A stretch of 64,000 nucleotides of DNA from DASSUW01 sp963844205 (lineage in GTDB: Bacteria > Actinomycetota > Thermoleophilia > Solirubrobacterales > Solirubrobacteraceae): NCBI GenBank assembly GCA_963844205.1, contig CAWJNK010000001.1:1984001-2048000 (forward strand), given 5' to 3'. Below the pieces are notes generated by a model. It searched no databases, was not told the origin of the DNA, and saw nothing but the letters and a program-made list of their open reading frames with translations. This document shows, piece by piece, positions 27,099 to 35,584 of the stretch. A program made the position numbers and the translations under genes. The stretch's first letter is position 1. Each line of letters opens with the position of its first letter.

Positions 27099-27711
27099 AC
27101 GGCTCGCCGGCGGCGGTGACCGCCCCGAGCAGCGTGCCGAGCAGGAGGGAGTGCAGGCGCTGCCGGTCGATGTCGCGGTGCTCGATCCAGTCCAGCACCG
27201 CGCCGTCCATGAACCACAGCCAGCCGCGCACGGCGGCGCGCAGGACGGGCGGCGGCTGATCGGATTCCCGCCCACCCGAGATCCCTTCGAGGATCCGGGC
27301 GGCGGTCTCGTCGCGCACCCGCTCGACCAGCTCGCGGACCTCGGGCACGGCGCCGACGCTGCGGATCAGCTTGTCGTAGGCGCCCATGTGGCGCTCGACC
27401 CACGCCAGGTAGGCGTCGAGGCTGGCGGAGAGCTGCTCGACCGCCGGGCGGTCGGGGTCGGGCGTGGTCACCGCGGCCAGCTCCTCCGCCGCCTGCTCGA
27501 GCGTCGCCGAGAAGTACGCCTGCTTGGACGGGAAGTAGTGGTAGAGCAGCGCTTTGCTGATCCCCGCCTCGCGCGCGATGCGGGCCATCGAGAGCTCCTC
27601 GTAGCCGTGGCGCGCGAACAGCTCGGCGCCGAGCTCGAGCAGCTGCCGCCGGCGCTCGTCGACGGTCAGCCGGGTGTAGGCGGGCAGCGTGGGTGGGGCG
27701 GGTGGGGCCAT
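27088..27711 (-). CDS. TetR-family transcriptional regulator
   Basis: Protein of 207 residues with the N-terminal helix-turn-helix (LELGAELFARHGYEELSMARIAREAGISKALLYHYFPSK). The C-terminal ligand domain is helical. It is divergent from the LOG-family gene and convergent with the PP2C gene, overlapping it by 11 bp. Its operator was not identified; it could also act elsewhere, such as at the thiolase promoter. Confidence 0.9.
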   Translation of the reverse strand: MAPPAPPTLPAYTRLTVDERRRQLLELGAELFARHGYEELSMARIAREAGISKALLYHYFPSKQAYFSATLEQAAEELAAVTTPDPDRPAVEQLSASLDAYLAWVERHMGAYDKLIRSVGAVPEVRELVERVRDETAARILEGISGGRESDQPPPVLRAAVRGWLWFMDGAVLDWIEHRDIDRQRLHSLLLGTLLGAVTAAGEPFSR

Positions 27712-27731
27712 GTCAGGACTACGCTAGTTGG

Positions 27732-28451
27732 ATGGTCGACGAGCCACACCCGCCGCGGCATGCGACCACGCCCGACGAGGAGCTGCTCGAGGCCGAGACC
27801 ACGGCGATCCTCTCCGAGCTCACGGACGCGCAGCGCGTGCTGCGGATCCAGGACGAGCTGCGGGCCGGCTTCCGGACGCTGAGCCACATCGGCAAGGCGG
27901 TCTCGATCTTCGGGTCGGCGCGGACGCCGCGCGACCATCCGCGCTACCAGGCGGCGCGCGAGATGGCGCGCACGCTCGGCCACGCCGGCTACGCGATCAT
28001 CACGGGCGGCGGGCCGGGGATCATGGAGGCGGCCAACCGTGGCGCGGTCGAGGCCGGCGTGCCCTCGGTCGGGCTCGGGATCGACCTCCCGCTGGAGCAG
28101 GGCGTCAACCAGTACGTGGACGTCGAGCTCGACTTCCACTACTTCTTCGCGCGCAAGGTGATGTTCGTCCGGTACGCCAGCGGCTTCGTGGTCTTCCCCG
28201 GCGGGTTCGGGACGCTCGACGAGACGTTCGAGGCCGCGACGCTGCGCCAGACGGAGAAGATCCGGTACTTCCCGATCGTGCTCGTCGACGGCGGGTTCTG
28301 GGGCGGGCTGATCGACTGGCTGGGCGACCCGGTCATGGCCGAGGGGAACATCTCGGAGTCCGACGTGTCGGCGCTGCACGTGTGCGACGACCCCGGCGAG
28401 GTCCTGGCCATCCTCGAGGACGTCAAGCACCGGCGCCCGAGGGCCGCATGA
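27732..28451 (+). CDS. LOG-family protein (phosphoribohydrolase, TIGR00730-like)
   Basis: Protein of 239 residues. VSIFGSARTPRDHPRY, IITGGGPGIMEAANRGA and PGGFGTLDE are the LOG-family motifs; PGGxGTxxE is the catalytic and nucleotide-binding signature. Such enzymes remove ribose-5-phosphate from cytokinin-like or other nucleoside monophosphates, and older annotations call them lysine decarboxylases. The ATG at 27732 (MVDEPHP) is preferred; an earlier start would overlap the divergent TetR gene. Confidence 0.87.
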   Translation: MVDEPHPPRHATTPDEELLEAETTAILSELTDAQRVLRIQDELRAGFRTLSHIGKAVSIFGSARTPRDHPRYQAAREMARTLGHAGYAIITGGGPGIMEAANRGAVEAGVPSVGLGIDLPLEQGVNQYVDVELDFHYFFARKVMFVRYASGFVVFPGGFGTLDETFEAATLRQTEKIRYFPIVLVDGGFWGGLIDWLGDPVMAEGNISESDVSALHVCDDPGEVLAILEDVKHRRPRAA

Positions 28452-29206
28452 TCGGTCGCGTCCGCCTGCGGGTCGCCGACGTCGACCGCGCCCGGTCGTA
28501 CTACGAGGACACGATCGGGCTGCGCGAGATCGACGGAGCGCTCGGCGCGGACACGCCGTTGGTCGAGCTGATCGACGACCCCGACGCACCGCCCGCACCC
28601 CCGGGCTCGACCGGCCTCTTCCATCTCGCGATCCTCGTTCCCGACCGCCCGTCGCTGGCCAGCGCGGTGCGGCGGGTCGTGGCGTCGGGGGAGCGCTTCA
28701 CCGGCGCCTCGGACCATTTCGTCAGCGAGGCGCTGTACCTCCGCGATCCGGAGGGCAACGGGATCGAGATCTACCGCGACCGCCCGCGGTCGGAGTGGGA
28801 GTACGAGCCGTCCGGCGAGCTGCGGATGGGGACGGTCGCGCTCGACCTGGACTCGGTGATGCGCGAGCTCGCTCGGGAGGACGATGGCGGGATGCCCGAT
28901 GGGACGGTCATGGGCCACGTCCACCTCCACGTGGCGGACCTCCGCGCCGCCGAGGCGTTCTACGCGGGGCAGCTCGGGCTCGACGTGACCGTCCGCAGCT
29001 ACCCCGGAGCGCTGTTCCTGTCGCACGAGGGCTACCACCACCACATCGGGCTGAACACCTGGCAGGGCGAGGGAGCACCCCCGCCCCCGCCCGGCTCGCG
29101 GGGGCTCGAGGACTTCGAGCTGGTCCTGCCGGACGCGTCCGACGCGGCGTTGTCGGACCCCTCGGGGAACCGGGTGCGCGTGCGAACGTCAACTACGGCT
29201 GGGTAG
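28448..29206 (+). CDS. Two-module VOC (glyoxalase/extradiol dioxygenase-like) protein
   Basis: Protein of 252 residues with two VOC modules (about 1-115, VRLRVADVDRARSYYEDTIG, and about 150-250, GHVHLHVADLRAAEAFYAG). Putative metal ligands include His57-region FHLAIL, GNGIEIY, GHVHLHV and HHIGLN. It resembles CatE-type catechol 2,3-dioxygenases, but substrate is not fixed. The ATG overlaps the LOG stop by four bases (ATGA). The last residues and stop (TSTTAG) come from repeat copy B. Confidence 0.83.
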   Translation: MIGRVRLRVADVDRARSYYEDTIGLREIDGALGADTPLVELIDDPDAPPAPPGSTGLFHLAILVPDRPSLASAVRRVVASGERFTGASDHFVSEALYLRDPEGNGIEIYRDRPRSEWEYEPSGELRMGTVALDLDSVMRELAREDDGGMPDGTVMGHVHLHVADLRAAEAFYAGQLGLDVTVRSYPGALFLSHEGYHHHIGLNTWQGEGAPPPPPGSRGLEDFELVLPDASDAALSDPSGNRVRVRTSTTAG

Positions 29207-29375
29207 GGAGGGTGGGAGACCGGCGGTTTCGTGAAATATCGACCTCGTCGGCCGCCCGAATTTCACGAAACCCTTCGTATGCGGCGGGAACGTGAAAATC
29301 GCGCGGGAGGGCCGTCCAAAATTGCACGAAACCGCCGGTCCGCCACCTTCCCCACCCTGCCGCAGTTGACGTTCG
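29183..29375. repeat. Palindromic dispersed repeat, copy B (193 bp)
   Basis: Same structure as copy A. Ends CGAACGTCAACTACGG and, reverse complemented, CGAACGTCAACTGCGGCAGG; arms of about 58 bp match with roughly 84% identity including GACCGGCGGTTTCGTG. Inner arms contain CCGAATTTCACG and CGTGAAAATCGCG around TTCGTATGCGGC. It supplies the stop codon of the VOC gene and lies between it and the end of the sigH operon. The rest of the gap to 29465 has no gene. Confidence 0.87.
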
Positions 29376-29465
29376 TCAGCGGCCGAGGCGGCGTATCTGC
29401 GCGAGCAGGGGTCCGCCCGACGTCCACCCGGTTCGGCTGCAGGCGCGGGAGGTCCGGCGCCAGGC

Positions 29466-29828
29466 CTACGTCAGCGATTCGTGCACCCACTCGCCGTCGC
29501 GGCGGCCGAGCCTGAGCGTCTCGGCGCCGCAGCGGAAGACGGCTTGGTCCTCGTCGGTGCCGGGCCGGTCGAGCACCTCGATCAGCGTGAGGTCGGGCGG
29601 CTCGGCGCCGCCGCGCTCCTCGGAGTAGATACGGCGCGCGGCCGTCTCGAGCGTGTCGCGGTCCCAGCCCCGGTCCGCGGCGGCCGCCGCGGCGAGGTCA
29701 CGGTTGACCTGCTCGAGCGACCGTTCGAAGGCCGGTCGCGAGCGGACGAGTTGGCGCTTGCGCGCGAAGTAGCCGCCGACCGCGAGGAGCAGGACGACGA
29801 CGATGAGGATGATCAGCCAGAGCGGCAC
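29466..29828 (-). CDS. Small membrane-anchored hypothetical protein
   Basis: Protein of 120 residues: one N-terminal helix (LIILIVVVLLLAVGGYFA), then a charged helical region and a soluble domain containing DRPGTDEDQAVFRCGAETLRLGRRDGEW. It has no motif I recognise. It starts 7 bp after the sigH stop on the same strand, so it is the last gene of the cysS-rlmB-sigH unit. Role unknown. Confidence 0.65.
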   Translation of the reverse strand: MPLWLIILIVVVLLLAVGGYFARKRQLVRSRPAFERSLEQVNRDLAAAAAADRGWDRDTLETAARRIYSEERGGAEPPDLTLIEVLDRPGTDEDQAVFRCGAETLRLGRRDGEWVHESLT

Positions 29829-29835
29829 GGCGCCA

Positions 29836-30492
29836 TTACAGCACGACGTTGCGCGCCATAAGGTGCGCCCCGACCTTGCGCTTGACGCGCTGGAGCGCGT
29901 TGTCGACGGTCTTGCAGTCGCAGCCGATCTTCTCGCCGATGGCGGTGTAGGAGTGCCCGTCCAGGTACAGCGAGAGCACGCGCGACTCGAGCTCGGAGAG
30001 CACCGTCGAGAGGCACGCGACCAGCGACCGCAGCTCCTCGGACGAGATGACCTGGTTGACGGGGTCGTGGACCGTCGAGCCGGGCAGGACCTCGTCGAGC
30101 GTCGGCTCTGAGTCCGACGCGCCGGCGGGAGCGGCGGAGAACGAGACGTAGCCGTTGAGCGGCGTGTGCTTGTTGCGGGTCGCGGTCTTCACCGCGGTGA
30201 TGATCTGGCGCGTGATGCAGAGCTCGGCGAAGTTGCGGAAGCTCGACTCGCGGTCGCTGCGGAAGTCCCGGATCGCCTTGTAGAGGCCGACGAGCCCTTC
30301 CTGGATCAGATCTTCGGAGTCGCCTCCCACCAAGAAGTACGACGACGCCTTGAGGCGCACGAACGAGTAGTAGCGCCGCACGAGGCGGTCGTAGGCATCG
30401 GCGCTGCCCTGCTTCGCGAGCGCGATGAGGTACCCATCCTCAAGGTGTACTTGAGCTTGAGCTCTCGTTGGAGACAGTCTGGCCACGAGCAC
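29836..30492 (-). CDS. sigH: RNA polymerase sigma factor of the SigH (sigma-30) type
   Basis: Protein of 218 residues. Region 2: AYDRLVRRYYSFVRLKASSYFLVGGDSEDLIQEGLVGLYKAIRDFR. Region 4: LSELESRVLSLYLDGHSYTAIGEKIGCDCKTVDNALQRVKRKV. The YFLVGGDSEDLIQEG sequence is characteristic of the Bacillus SigH group, distinct from ECF factors. It lies downstream of cysS and rlmB, as sigH does in Bacillus. GTG start with AGGGAAGGA upstream. No spore gene is visible here. The 126-bp gap upstream of it holds a plausible leader but no clear promoter. Confidence 0.88.
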   Translation of the reverse strand: MLVARLSPTRAQAQVHLEDGYLIALAKQGSADAYDRLVRRYYSFVRLKASSYFLVGGDSEDLIQEGLVGLYKAIRDFRSDRESSFRNFAELCITRQIITAVKTATRNKHTPLNGYVSFSAAPAGASDSEPTLDEVLPGSTVHDPVNQVISSEELRSLVACLSTVLSELESRVLSLYLDGHSYTAIGEKIGCDCKTVDNALQRVKRKVGAHLMARNVVL

Positions 30493-30618
30493 GTCCTTCC
30501 CTGGCCCCGTTTGGGCGCCATTCGTCGTGGCGCACTCCTCCCCCGGCGCCCTTACCCCGCGAGCTGAGGCCCATCAATAACCCTCTAGCTCAACGTTATA
30601 GGCGCAAGAGTTGCACGC

Positions 30619-31404
30619 TTATGTGGACGCGTCAAGCCTGAACTGCAAGATCGCGTACAGGAGCACCGCCGCCGTGGCACTCACGTTGAGCGATTCGATG
30701 CGCCCGCGGAGCGGGAGTGCGACGAGGTCGTCGCAGGCCGCGGCGACCCGGGGCCGCAGGCCCTTCCCCTCCGCGCCGAGCACGAGGACGACGCCGCCCG
30801 AGTAGTCCGGGGCGGTGTAGGGCGTGCGCGCGCCGGCCGCGGCGCCGTAGCACCAGGCGCCGGCGTTCTTGGCCTCGGCGAGGAAGTCGGCCAGGTTGCG
30901 CACGCGGGCGATCGGCAGGTGCTCGACCGCCCCGGCCGACGCCTTGCACACCGCCGCGGTGACCTCCGCCGAGCGCCGCTCGGGGATCACGACGCCCGTC
31001 GCCCCGACCGCCTCGGCCGTGCGCGCGATCGCGCCGAGGTTCTGCGGGTCCGTGACCTCGTCGAGCGCGACGATCAGCGGGTCGGGTGCCGCGAGCAGGT
31101 CGGCGGCGTCGGCATACGGGTACGGGTCGACCTCGGCGCAGACACCCTGGTGCGCATCCGACCCGCAGCGGGCCGCGATCTCCTCGTTCGACGCCCGCGT
31201 GACCGGGGCCCCGGTCCAGCCCTCGTCCGCCGCCCAGATGCGGAGCACCCGCCGCCGCCCCCGCAGGGCCTCCCGGACCGGGTTGCGGCCGTAGATGACC
31301 GTGGGGCGGTCGCGCGGCGGCTGGCCGCGATCGTCGCGTGGCGGGCGCCCACGATCGTCGCGCGGCGGGCGCCCGCGATCGTCACGCGGCGGACGGCGCG
31401 CGCG
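30619..31404 (-). CDS. rlmB: 23S rRNA 2'-O-methyltransferase, RlmB/SpoU family; start uncertain
   Basis: The conserved enzyme runs from IYGRNPVREAL (near 31300) to the end: VALDEVTDPQNLGAIARTAEAVGATGV, LVLGAEGKGL (SAM knot) and IESLNVSATAAVLLYA. Before it is an in-frame, arginine-rich tandem segment (RGRPPRDD repeats). No ATG, GTG, TTG or CTG is in frame between the cysS stop at 31406 and this core; the next in-frame start would be 365 bp inside cysS. The coordinate 31404 is only the upstream limit. Possibilities are a rare start codon, a frameshift from cysS, or a sequence error. Methylates a 23S rRNA ribose (G2251 in E. coli). Confidence 0.8.
   Translation of the reverse strand, partial: RARRPPRDDRGRPPRDDRGRPPRDDRGQPPRDRPTVIYGRNPVREALRGRRRVLRIWAADEGWTGAPVTRASNEEIAARCGSDAHQGVCAEVDPYPYADAADLLAAPDPLIVALDEVTDPQNLGAIARTAEAVGATGVVIPERRSAEVTAAVCKASAGAVEHLPIARVRNLADFLAEAKNAGAWCYGAAAGARTPYTAPDYSGGVVLVLGAEGKGLRPRVAAACDDLVALPLRGRIESLNVSATAAVLLYAILQFRLDAST
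31329..31400. repeat. Tandem repeat, 3 units of 24 bp, at the start of rlmB
   Basis: On the plus strand, units begin GATCGTCGCG(T/C)GGCGGGCGCC at 31329, 31353 and 31377, the third diverging at its end. A partial unit precedes them. In the rlmB frame they encode RRPPRDD/RGRPPRDD, a positively charged segment. Length may vary between strains. Confidence 0.7.
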
Positions 31405-31405
31405 G

Positions 31406-32758
31406 TCAGGCCGCCGGGACGAGCTCCGGTCCCTGCGGGCCGTCGCGCACCTCCCAGCCCTGCTCGCGCAACTCGTCGCGCAGGCGGTCGGCCTCGGCCC
31501 AGTCCTTCGCCGCGCGGGCCTCGGCGCGCCGCTCCGCCAGCGCGACAGCCTCCGGCGGCGCGCCCTCCTCCGGCTCGAGCAGCGACTCGATCCCAAGCAC
31601 GCCGAGCATCTCCCGCAGGTGCGCGTCGCCCGTGCCCTCGGGCAGCTTGTTCGCCGCCCCGATCCACTCGTAGAGCGCGGCGAGCGCCTTCGCGGTGTTG
31701 AAGTCGTCGGCCAGCGCGTCGAAGAAGGCGTCGCGGTGGACCTCGAGCGACTCCGGCGAGTCGCCCTCACCGAGCCGCCGCCCTGCCTCCCGGATCCGCC
31801 GCGCGGCGTTCCCCGCCGCCTCCAGCGACTCCGGCGAGTACGCCAGCGGCTGCCGGTAGTGGCCGGTCGAGAAGAACAGGACCAGCGTCGCGCCGCCGAC
31901 CTCGTCGAGCACCTCCGCCAGGCCGCGGATGTTGCCCACCGACTTGGCCATCTTCTCGCCCTCGGCGGCCTCGAGCATCCCGTTGTGCATCCACAGCCGC
32001 GCGAGCTGCCGCCCGCGGCCGGCGACGGTCTGCGCGATCTCGTTCTCGTGGTGGGGGAACACGAGGTCGATGCCGCCGCCGTGGATCTCGAACTCGAGCC
32101 CGAGCAGCGACTCCGCCATCGCGGAGCACTCGATGTGCCAGCCGGGCCGCCCCCGTCCCCACGGCGAGTCCCACGACGTGTCCTCGCCCTCCTTGTGCGC
32201 CTTCCAGAGCGCGAAGTCGAGCGGGTCCTCCTTGCGCTCCGCGCCCTCGACGCCCTCGCCCTGGTCCATCTGGTCCACGTCCCGGCGGGACAGGGCCCCG
32301 TACTCCGGGAGCGTGCGCACGCGGAAGTAGACGTCGCCCGCGGCGGCGTAGGCGTGCCCGTTCTCGACCAGTGCCCCGATGAGGTCGACGATCGGCTCCA
32401 CGTACTCGGAGGCGAGCGGCTCGTGGTCCGGCCGGCCGAGCCCGAGCCGCTCGGTGTCGGCCACGTAGTGCGCAGTCATCTCGCGCGCGAGGTCCGCCGA
32501 GTCGACGCCCGCGGCGCGAGCGGCGTCGTAGATCTTGTCGTTGATGTCGGTGATGTTCGCGACCAGCGTCGCGGCGTAGCCCTCGTGCTCGAGGAAGCGC
32601 TTGAGCTGCGAGAAGACCACGTACGGCCGCGCGTTGCCGACGTGCACCCGCGAGTAGACCGTCGGGCCGCAGGCGTAGATGCCCACCGAGCCCGGGTCGC
32701 GCGGCTCGAACGCCCGCACATCCCGCGTCCGCGTGTCGTAGAGCTTGATCGTCCGCAC
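31406..32758 (-). CDS. cysS: Cysteinyl-tRNA synthetase
   Basis: Protein of 450 residues, full length. Zinc-site YACGPTVY, HIGH-type motif HVGNARP, GWHIECSAM, HHENEIAQ and KMSKS-type GEKMAKSVGN are present, with a C-terminal helical domain for anticodon binding. Charges tRNA-Cys. It starts 12 bp after the frameshifted MocR gene and ends at 31406, followed by rlmB. It lies between ispF and rlmB in the same relative order as in Bacillus and Mycobacterium. Confidence 0.96.
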   Translation of the reverse strand: MRTIKLYDTRTRDVRAFEPRDPGSVGIYACGPTVYSRVHVGNARPYVVFSQLKRFLEHEGYAATLVANITDINDKIYDAARAAGVDSADLAREMTAHYVADTERLGLGRPDHEPLASEYVEPIVDLIGALVENGHAYAAAGDVYFRVRTLPEYGALSRRDVDQMDQGEGVEGAERKEDPLDFALWKAHKEGEDTSWDSPWGRGRPGWHIECSAMAESLLGLEFEIHGGGIDLVFPHHENEIAQTVAGRGRQLARLWMHNGMLEAAEGEKMAKSVGNIRGLAEVLDEVGGATLVLFFSTGHYRQPLAYSPESLEAAGNAARRIREAGRRLGEGDSPESLEVHRDAFFDALADDFNTAKALAALYEWIGAANKLPEGTGDAHLREMLGVLGIESLLEPEEGAPPEAVALAERRAEARAAKDWAEADRLRDELREQGWEVRDGPQGPELVPAA

Positions 32759-32770
32759 CGGCGGCGGACC

Positions 32771-34190
32771 TTACCTTCGTGCAGCCCGCACCGCCGCTGC
32801 GATCTCTCGGACCGCCGGCCGGACCGCAGCGGTCGGGATCTGCCCGTACCCGAGCAGCAGCGTCGGCGGGTAGCCCTCGGCGGCGGTCACGTGCTCGCCC
32901 AGGGTCGACAGCACGATGCGGCGGCGGCCCGCCTCCTCCACGATCGCCTGCTCGTCGTCGCCCTCCGGGAGCTCGACCGTCGCGTGCAGCCCCGCGGCGA
33001 TGCCGCGGACGACGGCCTCGGGGAGCTCCTCGGCGAGGGCCTCGACCAGCGCGTCGCGCCGTTCCCGGTAGAGGACGCGCATCCGGCGCAGATGCCGGTC
33101 GAGCTCGCCGCGCGCCAGGAAGCCGGCGAACGCGTGCTGGTCGATCCGGCTCGTCTGGCGGTCCGCCAGCACCTTCCCGTGGGTGACCTCTTCGACCAGC
33201 GCCGGCGGGACGACGAGCCAGCCCATCCGCAGCGCGGGCGCGAGCGTCTTGCTCGCGGAGCCGGCGTAGATCACCCGGTCCGGCTCGAGCCCCTGCAGCG
33301 CGCCGATGGCGGCGCGGTCGTAGCGGTACTCGGCGTCGTAGTCGTCCTCGATCGCGATCGTGTCGTGCTCCCGGAGCCAGGCCTGCAGGGCGGTCCGGCG
33401 CTCGCCGCCGAGCACGACGCCGGTGGGGTGCTGGTGGGCCGGCGTGAGGACCACCGCGTCAACTCCGGCCTCCGCGAGCGCGTCGACCCGCAGCCCCTGG
33501 CCGTCGACCGGCACCGGGACGGGCTCGAGGCCGGTGCGCGCGGCGATCTCGCGCTGCTCCGCGAAGCACGGATCCTCGAAGGCGATCCGCGCGGCGCCCT
33601 GAACCTTCAGCGTCTGGCAGACGACGCCGAGGCCCTGCGAGTAACCCGAGGTGACGACGATGCGACCCGGGTCGGCGACGACACCGCGCACACGGCCGAG
33701 GTAGTCCGCCAGCGCGGCCCGGAGCGACTCGACGCCGCGCGGGTCGCCGTACGCGAGCTCGAAGTCGGTCATCGTGGACAGCGCGTCGCGCACCGCCCGC
33801 TGCCAGGCCCGGCGGGGGAACGTCGACACGTCGGGGACGCTCGGCTGGAAGTCGTATCTCGGCGCCCGCGCCGACGCGTCGATGCTGGTCTCGATCGCGC
33901 CGCGCGCCCGCGGCGTCCGAGACCTCCGGCCGCGCGCCCTGCCGGAGCACGAGATACCCCTCGGCGGCGAGCTGTCCGTAGGCGTCGACCGTGATCCGCC
34001 TCGACACACCGAGCTGCCGCGCCAGGTCGCGGGTCGACGGGATCCGAGCACCGGCCCGCAGCGTCCCGTCCCGGATCGCGCGGCGGAGCTGGTCCTCGAT
34101 CTGGGCCCCGAGCGTCCCCGGTCCCTCGCGGGTCACCGACAGGAGCACGTCCACCGGCTGGCTCGCCTCTCGGGTGCCAACTGGACTCAT
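32771..34190 (-). pseudogene. MocR-family regulator (GntR HTH plus aminotransferase-like domain), frameshifted
   Basis: The N-terminal GntR helix-turn-helix (LGAQIEDQLRRAIRDGTLRAG..RDLARQLGVSRRITVDAYGQL) reads in one frame to GARPEVSDAAGAR near 33905. The PLP-binding domain (RYDFQPSVPDVSTFPRRAWQR, SGYSQGL, IEDDYDAEYRYD, YAGSASKTLAP with the lysine) reads in another frame to 32771. One extra base in the GCGCGCGG run near 33904 explains it. Both parts are intact otherwise, so it may be a recent mutation or a sequencing error. Divergent from an MFS gene, a common arrangement for MocR-controlled exporters. Confidence 0.85.
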
Positions 34191-34246
34191 TTCGCTGGCA
34201 GAAAGTGGATCTGGACGCTGCACCAGTGGACCGTAGCATCCGGCCC

Positions 34247-35443
34247 ATGTCCACCATCGCCTCGACGCCCGGCCTCATGCGCGTCCTCGTCAGCTCGGTC
34301 ATCGCCCGCCTGCCGGTCGCGATGCTGGGGATCGGGCTGCTGGTCCACGCCGAGCACCTCACCGGGTCGTTCGCGGCGGCGGGCGCGGTCGCGGCGGCGT
34401 TCGCGATCGCGACCGGCGTCGGCGGCCCGCTGCTCGGCCGGCTCGTCGACTGCCGCGGCCAGACCGCCGTGCTCGCCGGCAGCGCGGTGACCAGCAGCGT
34501 CCTGCTCGGCGCGATCGCATTCGTCCCGGCCGGTACGGCGCTGCCCGCGGTCGTCGCGCTCGCGGCGGGCGTCGGACTCGCGACCCCGCCCGTCGGCGCC
34601 TGTGCCCGGACGCTCGTGCCCGCGATGGTGGACGACCCGGAGATCGTGCGGGTCGCCTACGCAGTCGACGCCACGGTCGTCGAGCTCACCTGGGTCTTCG
34701 GGCCGCCGCTCGTGCTCGGCATCGGCGCCGCGACCTCGACCGGCGCCGCGATCGCCACCGCCGGAGCGGTCCTGCTCGCGGGCACCGCCGCGTTCGCCGC
34801 GCAGCCCGCCTCGCGCCGGTGGCGTCCCTCGGCCGGCGCGGCGCGCCCCCGCGGCGGCTCGCTGAACGCGCCCGGCGTGCGGACGCTCGTGCTCGCCCTG
34901 ATCGGCGTCGGCGTCGTGCTCGGCGCGGCGGAGGTCGGGGTCGCGGCGGCCGCCAAGACGCTCGCCGGCACGGCAGCCGCCAGTCCCCTGCTCGCGGTCT
35001 GGGGCGTCGGCTCGCTGGCGGGAGGCGCGCTCGCGACGCGGCTCGGCGGCGGCGCCGACAGCGCCGCCGGGCTTGCTGTGGTGCTGGCGGCGCTGGCCGC
35101 CGGGCACCTGGCGCTGGCCGCCGCGGCGGGCAGCCTGGTCGCGCTCGCGCTCACGCTGTTCGCCGCGGGCGCCGCGATCGCGCCGGCTTACGCGAGCGTG
35201 TACGCGATGGTCGAGCGGCTCGCCCCCGCGGGCACGGTCACCGAGGCCTTCGCGTGGCTCGCCACCGCCGCCGCGATCGGCACCGCGGTCGGTGCGGCGG
35301 GAGCCGGAGTGCTCGTCGACGCCGGCGGCCCGGTCAGCGCGTTCGTGTTCGCGGGCGGCGCCGGCGCGATCGCCGTGCTCGTCACGGCGCTGCGGGTCGG
35401 CACGCTCGCGCCGCGGCCGGTGGTCGCGGTCGCGGCGGCCTGA
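34247..35443 (+). CDS. MFS-type transporter
   Basis: Protein of 398 residues with about twelve hydrophobic segments, starting LMRVLVSSVIARLPVAMLGIGLLVHAEHL and with GRLVDCRGQ in the loop between helices 2 and 3, the region of the MFS signature. It belongs to a small-solute efflux-like group, but substrate is unknown. Divergent from the MocR-like gene. The stop TGA at 35441 is the first three bases of repeat copy C. The gap to the MocR start contains three TGGA(C/T) motifs that may be regulator sites. Confidence 0.85.
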   Translation: MSTIASTPGLMRVLVSSVIARLPVAMLGIGLLVHAEHLTGSFAAAGAVAAAFAIATGVGGPLLGRLVDCRGQTAVLAGSAVTSSVLLGAIAFVPAGTALPAVVALAAGVGLATPPVGACARTLVPAMVDDPEIVRVAYAVDATVVELTWVFGPPLVLGIGAATSTGAAIATAGAVLLAGTAAFAAQPASRRWRPSAGAARPRGGSLNAPGVRTLVLALIGVGVVLGAAEVGVAAAAKTLAGTAAASPLLAVWGVGSLAGGALATRLGGGADSAAGLAVVLAALAAGHLALAAAAGSLVALALTLFAAGAAIAPAYASVYAMVERLAPAGTVTEAFAWLATAAAIGTAVGAAGAGVLVDAGGPVSAFVFAGGAGAIAVLVTALRVGTLAPRPVVAVAAA

Positions 35444-35584
35444 ACTTCGGCATTGAGGGAGGCCGGGATCGGCCGCCCCGGCGGGTCGAGTGTCCAGTTG
35501 TTTCCCTAGACGGGCGAAAAGTGGACACTCGGCAGGCCGACCGGCCGATTCCCTCGCTGCCCTACCCAGCGCAGTTGACGTTCA
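35441..35584. repeat. Palindromic dispersed repeat, copy C (144 bp)
   Basis: Both ends are TGAAC and include the stop codons of the MFS gene and ispF, so it fills the convergent gap exactly. The right end, reverse complemented, is TGAACGTCAACTGCGCTGGG; the left is TGAACTTCGGCATTGAGGG. The centre has GAGTGTCCAGTTG and the complement of GAGTGTCCACTTTTC, different from the AATTGCACG cores of copies A and B. Confidence 0.8.

Noticed and set aside
31300..31410. CRISPR-like array in the rlmB tandem repeat
   Set aside because: Units are contiguous, coding and without spacers; no cas gene is present.
30619..31770. rlmB starting at 31770 inside cysS
   Set aside because: The first 120 residues would be a shadow of cysS; overlap of 365 bp is implausible.
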